In this document: positions 60,301-64,000 of the stretch, piece after piece
Numbering within the stretch: the stretch's first letter is position 1
Layout of the letters: the number at the start of each line of letters is the position of its first letter
NCBI GenBank assembly: GCA_964036295.1
Contig: OZ038472.1
Coordinates: 12,768,068 to 12,832,067 of the forward strand
From: Plumapathes pennacea
Taxonomy: Eukaryota; Cnidaria; Anthozoa; Antipatharia; Myriopathidae
Direction of reading: 5' to 3'
Length of the DNA stretch: 64,000 bases
Notes under the pieces: generated by a model
Told to the model about the DNA's origin: nothing
Database searches by the model: none
What the model saw: the letters and a program-made list of their open reading frames with translations, nothing else
Program-made: the position numbers and the translations under genes

Positions 60301-63219
60301 CTCCAGAGTACACAAATTCTTGTCTGGATTTTTTGTCCAGTAATTGGGGCACTAAACAATCCAAAGTATTCGATCGGGCCCTTATATGGGTCGTACTCTG
60401 GTTTATCTTGTCAGCTATCATTTACGTTTCAACATTCCCAATTGTTTTCATACTGTACTGTTTGGTGAAATGTTTTTCGGTACGCTTGGGTCGCTCACAG
60501 TGGATACAGTGGATCTCAGATAAGTTTGAACATCCGCATTACAAGTTCATAAACCACACCATGTTCTATGCGATCTTTCTGAGCTTGATATTAGCATCTG
60601 CCTTTGAAGAGAACTTTGCAGATATCAAGACCAACTTGGGACTTTCCTATTTGCGTAAGTTTTGCGTTACATTTTTCGTAGTTCAGAACGTAATGTGTCA
60701 GGCTCTCCTGGGGGGAAAAAAACACTCAAGAATGCACGTTACGCCAGCACTCGTAATTACCAGTCTCCGCGCACTGTTAGCTTCATCTTATAAATTGTTT
60801 GTAATAACTGGCTTTTGAGTCTGATATCAACCCGTGACCCTATTTGTATGTTTGACATCTTATGAGTTTCTTTTCTTTGTACACATTTTTTCTTTGCAGA
60901 CATTGCCATCTTTACGTTCGTAGTGGGCTATACTCTAGATATATTTACAAAGACCATCCTATGGTGCAGGTACAAGATTGATCGACACCTCAACAAGAGA
61001 CCCTGGCCAGCGTTACAGGGCTACTGGTCCTCACACGCATATTTCCTTTATGTTCTCACCACATTAATTTTTCTGGTTTCGTATGTTCTGTGGATCTACG
61101 CTTGGAAAGTCGACAATGACTCGTGGATCCCTGACGACAAATTGTTTGGAGATTCTGACATTCTGTACAGCATTGCCTGTGTATTAGCGTTTCTTCGCAT
61201 AACTCGCATTCTCAGGGCTCACAGGAAACTTGGAACTTTAGAACTGTCACTAACAAATATGATATATGACGTATGGTATTTTGGCTTCTTGTTCTTTTTC
61301 CTTTACATTTCATTTGCTATTGGGATACGGAAACTCTACTCCTACTATGCGACTGCCAACAAGGAGTACCATCCAATGAGCGAGTAAATATATATATAAT
61401 ATATACGTATATACCTGTAATATATAGAGGATATTACATGGCGGCGCGAAGATATGAATTTTATTTTCGAGTGGTAAAAACAATATTTTACGAACGAGCG
61501 CTTCGCGAGTGAGTAAAATATTGTTTTTACCACTCGAAAATAAAATCCATACCTTCAAGCCGCCGTGTAATTTTCTTTTTATTATATTAGACACGCGTGT
61601 TTTACGAGAAATTGCACAAACAACCTTGCAAAAGCGGGAAATGATGCCAACAATATCCTCACTAGTGAGGATATGGAAAATACGCCACTCGGGTCCCGGA
61701 TGTAGTTTCGTATGGATTTTACGCACGGTATATTTTCCAGTAAAACATTTTCTTCGTAAAAGGCTGGAAAAATCTGTATTTTGAGCTTGGAAGTGAATAG
61801 AATTTTTTAAGCTCATGCCGCTTTTCTTTCTACCACAAACATATATGTTTGTGGTGATGGTAGTTCCAGTGTGAAAGTATAGCATAATCTTTTTCTTTTT
61901 TCCTATTTGTTTTCAATCACCTCTGGCATATAATTACTGCTACTGGCACACTGGCATTGTATTACTGCAGCTTGATTTAGTGGTTATGAGTTCCTTTTTG
62001 TTTCTGTTAAAACTACAAAGCTAAGTCTTGGTTTCTGTCTTTTTTGCTGGCCAGATTTCTTCCAACTTTAGAGAGTCTCTTTTGGTTGATCATAGGAACG
62101 CTTGATACGGATGCATACAATACAAGCTCATCAAAACACATAGCCGTACAAATTACCGGGAAAATCATGATAGCTACGTATACCGTCCTGTCGATACTTG
62201 TGGCTATAAACATGCTGATTGCCCTGATGACCAGGACTTGTGACAGAATACAAGTATGTTGATAATGTTCTTAGGATTCGGTTTCAATAAAAAAAAAAAA
62301 AAAAAAAAAAAAAAGAAGAAGAAAGAAAGAATGAAAAAAAGAAAGGAAAAAGAAAAAACAAGACTAAAGTAACTATTAAGCGACTTGCAAAAGTGTGGTC
62401 AAACGAGACGCAAGTGGATGCAAGCTCGGTGAAAACGCTTTTTCCTTTTTTTTTTTACATTATTTTCTGAGTCAGAATCCTAGTCAGATGTCTCGCTTAA
62501 GCTGGTTTTTACTTTTACTTTTTTTGATTTAAACTTTTGCCTTTGCTAACGTGCTCTTCGCTGTTTTAGGTGAAAAACCTGCGTCGACTACTTGCATGAA
62601 AATTTGAGCATTTTTAAATTTGATGCAAGTCCGTGCAAGTGGCCGGCCAATCGAAACACACTTTTGCGCAAGTTTGAAAACTCGCAACGACTTGAGTCGA
62701 CTTGTTTGGCCAAGGATTTACAGTGACAAAAGCCAAAGTAAATTATGAGTGATTTCGACCAATCAACAGTGCGAGAAAACATCCGCGATCGTCGATCGCC
62801 ATTACTTGCATGAACAGATCGCAATAGGGTTTGCTTTTGTTTCTGATTGACCAAACTGCATAGCAAACATTAAAGCAAAAACAGTAATACGAACAGTCTC
62901 GACACTGTCATATGAAAAACGCTCTGCGATAGCAAAAGAAGTTACCTCTATAAACCAAATTAATATAATTATAATTCGTTTTCAGACAAATCAGGAGACA
63001 GAATGGGCGTTTGCCAGGACTCAGATGTGGCTTGAATATCTGGACGACAGAGGAACAGTTTTGCCACCGCCTCTAAATGGCTTAGAATTGCCGAGAATCG
63101 TCTACCAATTGTGTCGCCTTTGCTTGTCCTTACCACAATTTGTCCGAAGTTGTTATACAAAATGTCGCTCAAGCCTTCATGAATGTTGTCTGACATACTG
63201 CTGTGAATGCTGTTTCAAG
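57373..63219 (+). CDS. TRPC-like cation channel D (C-terminal exon outside window)
   Basis: Exons are 57373-58068, 60252-60654, 60900-61383, 62055-62253 and 62986-63219 (672 codons so far), all in phase. Exon 1 is intact (DVDNRCKADKLGKTVLVLVA, QSLRLAIDKKYDDTVIIFLL, NPYAMSLKWL). Exon 2 lacks nine codons (CSESNSGNS in A) between the pre-S1 stretch and QWIQWI. S6 reads AVQITGKIMIATYTVLSILV and NMLIALMTRTCDRIQ; the TRP box EWAFARTQMW and LPPPLN are intact. The exon 5 tail is longer and richer in Cys than in A (RSCYTKCRSSLHECC, CCECCFK), a possible palmitoylation or metal-binding segment (inference). Without splicing at 63220 the frame stops at 63262-63264. The coiled-coil exon would lie right of the window. 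Confidence 0.83.
58200..58990 (-). pseudogene. Penelope-like reverse transcriptase relic in intron 1 of TRPC-D
   Basis: Minus-strand reading gives ALETYLDITKNELAEVTFAP, then NKLHSNGCIDKLTLEFFEQD, LTKIRKPTPVGRLIRVTT and LLQPIAKKQESYIKGTTDFV. Compared with A, about 1 kb at the left is deleted. Same intron and orientation as in A and B. Confidence 0.72.
59667..60023. mobile_element. Poly-G/C-ended MITE in intron 1 of TRPC-D
   Basis: A G-run (59671-59696), then taccatataaaaaaaagacg, and at the right end cgtcatttttatgtgggagt with cccccccggg. Same family and site as 22065-22432 in A; gene B lacks it. Confidence 0.65.
61427..61745. mobile_element. Foldback element after exon 3 of TRPC-D
   Basis: Near-perfect arms: ggcggcgcgaagatatgaat and continuing ttattttcgagtggtaaaaa, against tttttaccactcgaaaataa and onward to cttcaagccgccgtgtaatt, around gagcgcttcgcgagtgag. 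The second pair (tagacacgcgtgttttac / gtaaaaca) is cut at its right end. Confidence 0.8.
62284..62362. repeat. Polypurine tract in intron 4 of TRPC-D
   Basis: About 26 A, then mixed A/G (gaagaagaaagaaagaatg, aaagaaaggaaaaag) for some 70 bp. The A copy has only a short aaaaaacaagac here. Confidence 0.85.
62370..62722. mobile_element. MITE in intron 4 of TRPC-D
   Basis: Gene A runs from aaaacaagaccaaagcaact directly to gcagtgacaaaagccaaag; D has about 350 bp between. The left part, gacttgcaaaagtgtggtca, and the right part in reverse, acttgcgcaaaagtgtgttt, are related inverted ends. The inside is rich in gcaagtgg / gatgcaag motifs. No coding frame. Confidence 0.55.
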
Positions 63220-63264
63220 GTGAGAAAAATGGATCGAGCATTAGGGTTAAAAGCAGGAGTATAA

Positions 63265-63654
63265 CTGACTAAACTCTTTAGCTCACATTTTTGTTGACGC
63301 GCCTTGTCGAGGAAAATCTACTCAAACCGAGCTTTTAAATGATTTTATAGGGAGTCATGAAGCGAAGGCAAAAGAAAAAAAAGGTACTGGCAAAGTTGCT
63401 GAATCTTTGCAGTAGTGCAACTACATTTTAGGTTAATGAAGAGTAACAGATTTATATGACTCCCGGTCTTCTATTTTGCAATAATATCCTTATGATTCAA
63501 GCTGTAATATTCATACATGTATAGGTAATGAGCTGATTTTTTTGTCACAAGCGAATCTTTCTCAATACTATTCTATATTTGCATGCTCAAATACTTAGTT
63601 CTAATCTTCAACGTGAATTCTGTTGATGAGACTTTGCAACTCTGAATTAACACA
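63265..63654. other. Spacer after exon 5 of TRPC-D
   Basis: Non-coding. 63560-63630 (actattctatatttgc ... ctaatcttcaacgtgaattc) matches 52540-52600 in gene C, just before C's 13-codon linking exon. In D the match stops at about 63630 and the promoter block begins at 63655. Confidence 0.55.
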
Positions 63655-63839
63655 GCGTTAAATATGTATTCAAAGTCATTTGAATATACTGTATATTATG
63701 CATGCAAGTCACAAACGCCTGTAAAAATGATAATTCGGCCTCCTGACGATCCTCGCATTGGTCAAGCACTCCTATATAAACCGCTCCCTGCCATCCGACT
63801 GTCGCTTCTCAGGCTTCGACACCGAACACAGATCTCTAG
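63655..63839 (+). promoter_or_regulatory. Internal promoter of TRPC-D (CCAAT and TATA boxes)
   Basis: Conserved gcgttaaatatgtattcaaa, ttgaatatactgtatattat, attgg at 63757-63761 and tatataaa at 63773-63780; ATG 60 bp later. The YY1-like part seen in A and B is missing. Confidence 0.6.
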
Positions 63840-64000
63840 ATGGCGAATTATAACCAAGTACAAGACGAGGAAGACAATTCACAGGACCAAGCTGAACAAC
63901 CGGTCTCCAAGGTGTGTATTTTGTTTCGCCAATTGTTCACCTAGCTTTATTACTATTGCCCGACACAAGTCGTCAATATTCCCACAATCGTTTGCATTTA
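63840..64000 (+). CDS. First exon of short coiled-coil protein, TRPC-D copy (partial)
   Basis: ATG at 63840, 24 codons to 63911 (MANYNQVQDEEDNSQDQAEQ plus PVSK), then a gtgtgt donor and intron to the window end. The DQAEQ motif and donor match A and B. A TAG codon directly precedes the ATG in frame, so this exon cannot serve as an in-phase internal exon of the channel when entered from an acceptor upstream. This supports an independent start. The second exon is beyond the window. Confidence 0.5.

Overview
The window is eukaryotic nuclear DNA from an animal, most likely an anthozoan cnidarian (stony coral or close relative). It has AT-rich intergenic DNA, intron-split genes with GT..AG junctions, a TRAF adaptor and TRPC-type channels, a Penelope-like reverse transcriptase relic, and many short inverted-repeat elements of kinds common in coral genomes. 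No database search was possible; all gene calls rest on translated motifs and splice-site phase.

Left part (1-12 kb): a 7-coding-exon gene on the plus strand, 5183-11526, encodes a complete TRAF2/3-like adaptor of about 556 aa (RING, TRAF-type zinc fingers, coiled coil, MATH). Its first intron holds two small inverted-repeat elements and a retroposon-like poly(A) tail. The first 5 kb holds a truncated MITE at the window edge and otherwise nothing I can name.

Right part (about 12-64 kb): a tandem array of four TRPC-like cation channel genes, all on the plus strand: A (18180-27136), B (31424-43444), C (47766-53408) and D (57373 to beyond the window end). Each has one large N-terminal exon (degenerate ankyrin-like region plus TRP_2-like linker), then pre-S1/S1, S2-S5, pore/S6, TRP-box, and C-terminal coiled-coil exons. 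Exon phases (0,1,2,0,0) agree in all copies. C carries a 1-nt deletion in exon 1. B has a +1 shift near its stop codon. D runs off the window. Two extra relics of the pore/S6 exon (13943-14401 and 54411-54614) show that the array once held more copies.

The most unusual structure lies between the TRP-box exon and the coiled-coil exon in A, B and D. It is a block with an inverted CCAAT box, a TATATAAA box and, 54-60 bp further on, an ATG exon that splices in phase onto the channel's C-terminal exon. Copy C lacks it and has a 13-codon linking exon instead. Poly(A) signals follow the TRP-box exon in A and B. This looks like a TRPC gene being split into a channel without its coiled-coil tail and a separate coiled-coil protein. 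The coiled-coil exon has also expanded differently in each copy: a 30-aa coil repeat in A and about eleven 24-aa repeats in B.

The DNA between and inside the genes is a mosaic of blocks copied with the genes and of mobile elements: Penelope-like relics in intron 1 of A, B and D, poly-C/G MITEs, foldback palindromes, a Harbinger-like MITE with TAA duplications, and a 1.5-kb insertion in B carrying an STPR-repeat protein. C lacks the Penelope relic, the upstream ACCCTATTTC-type element and the internal promoter, so it is the outlier of the array.
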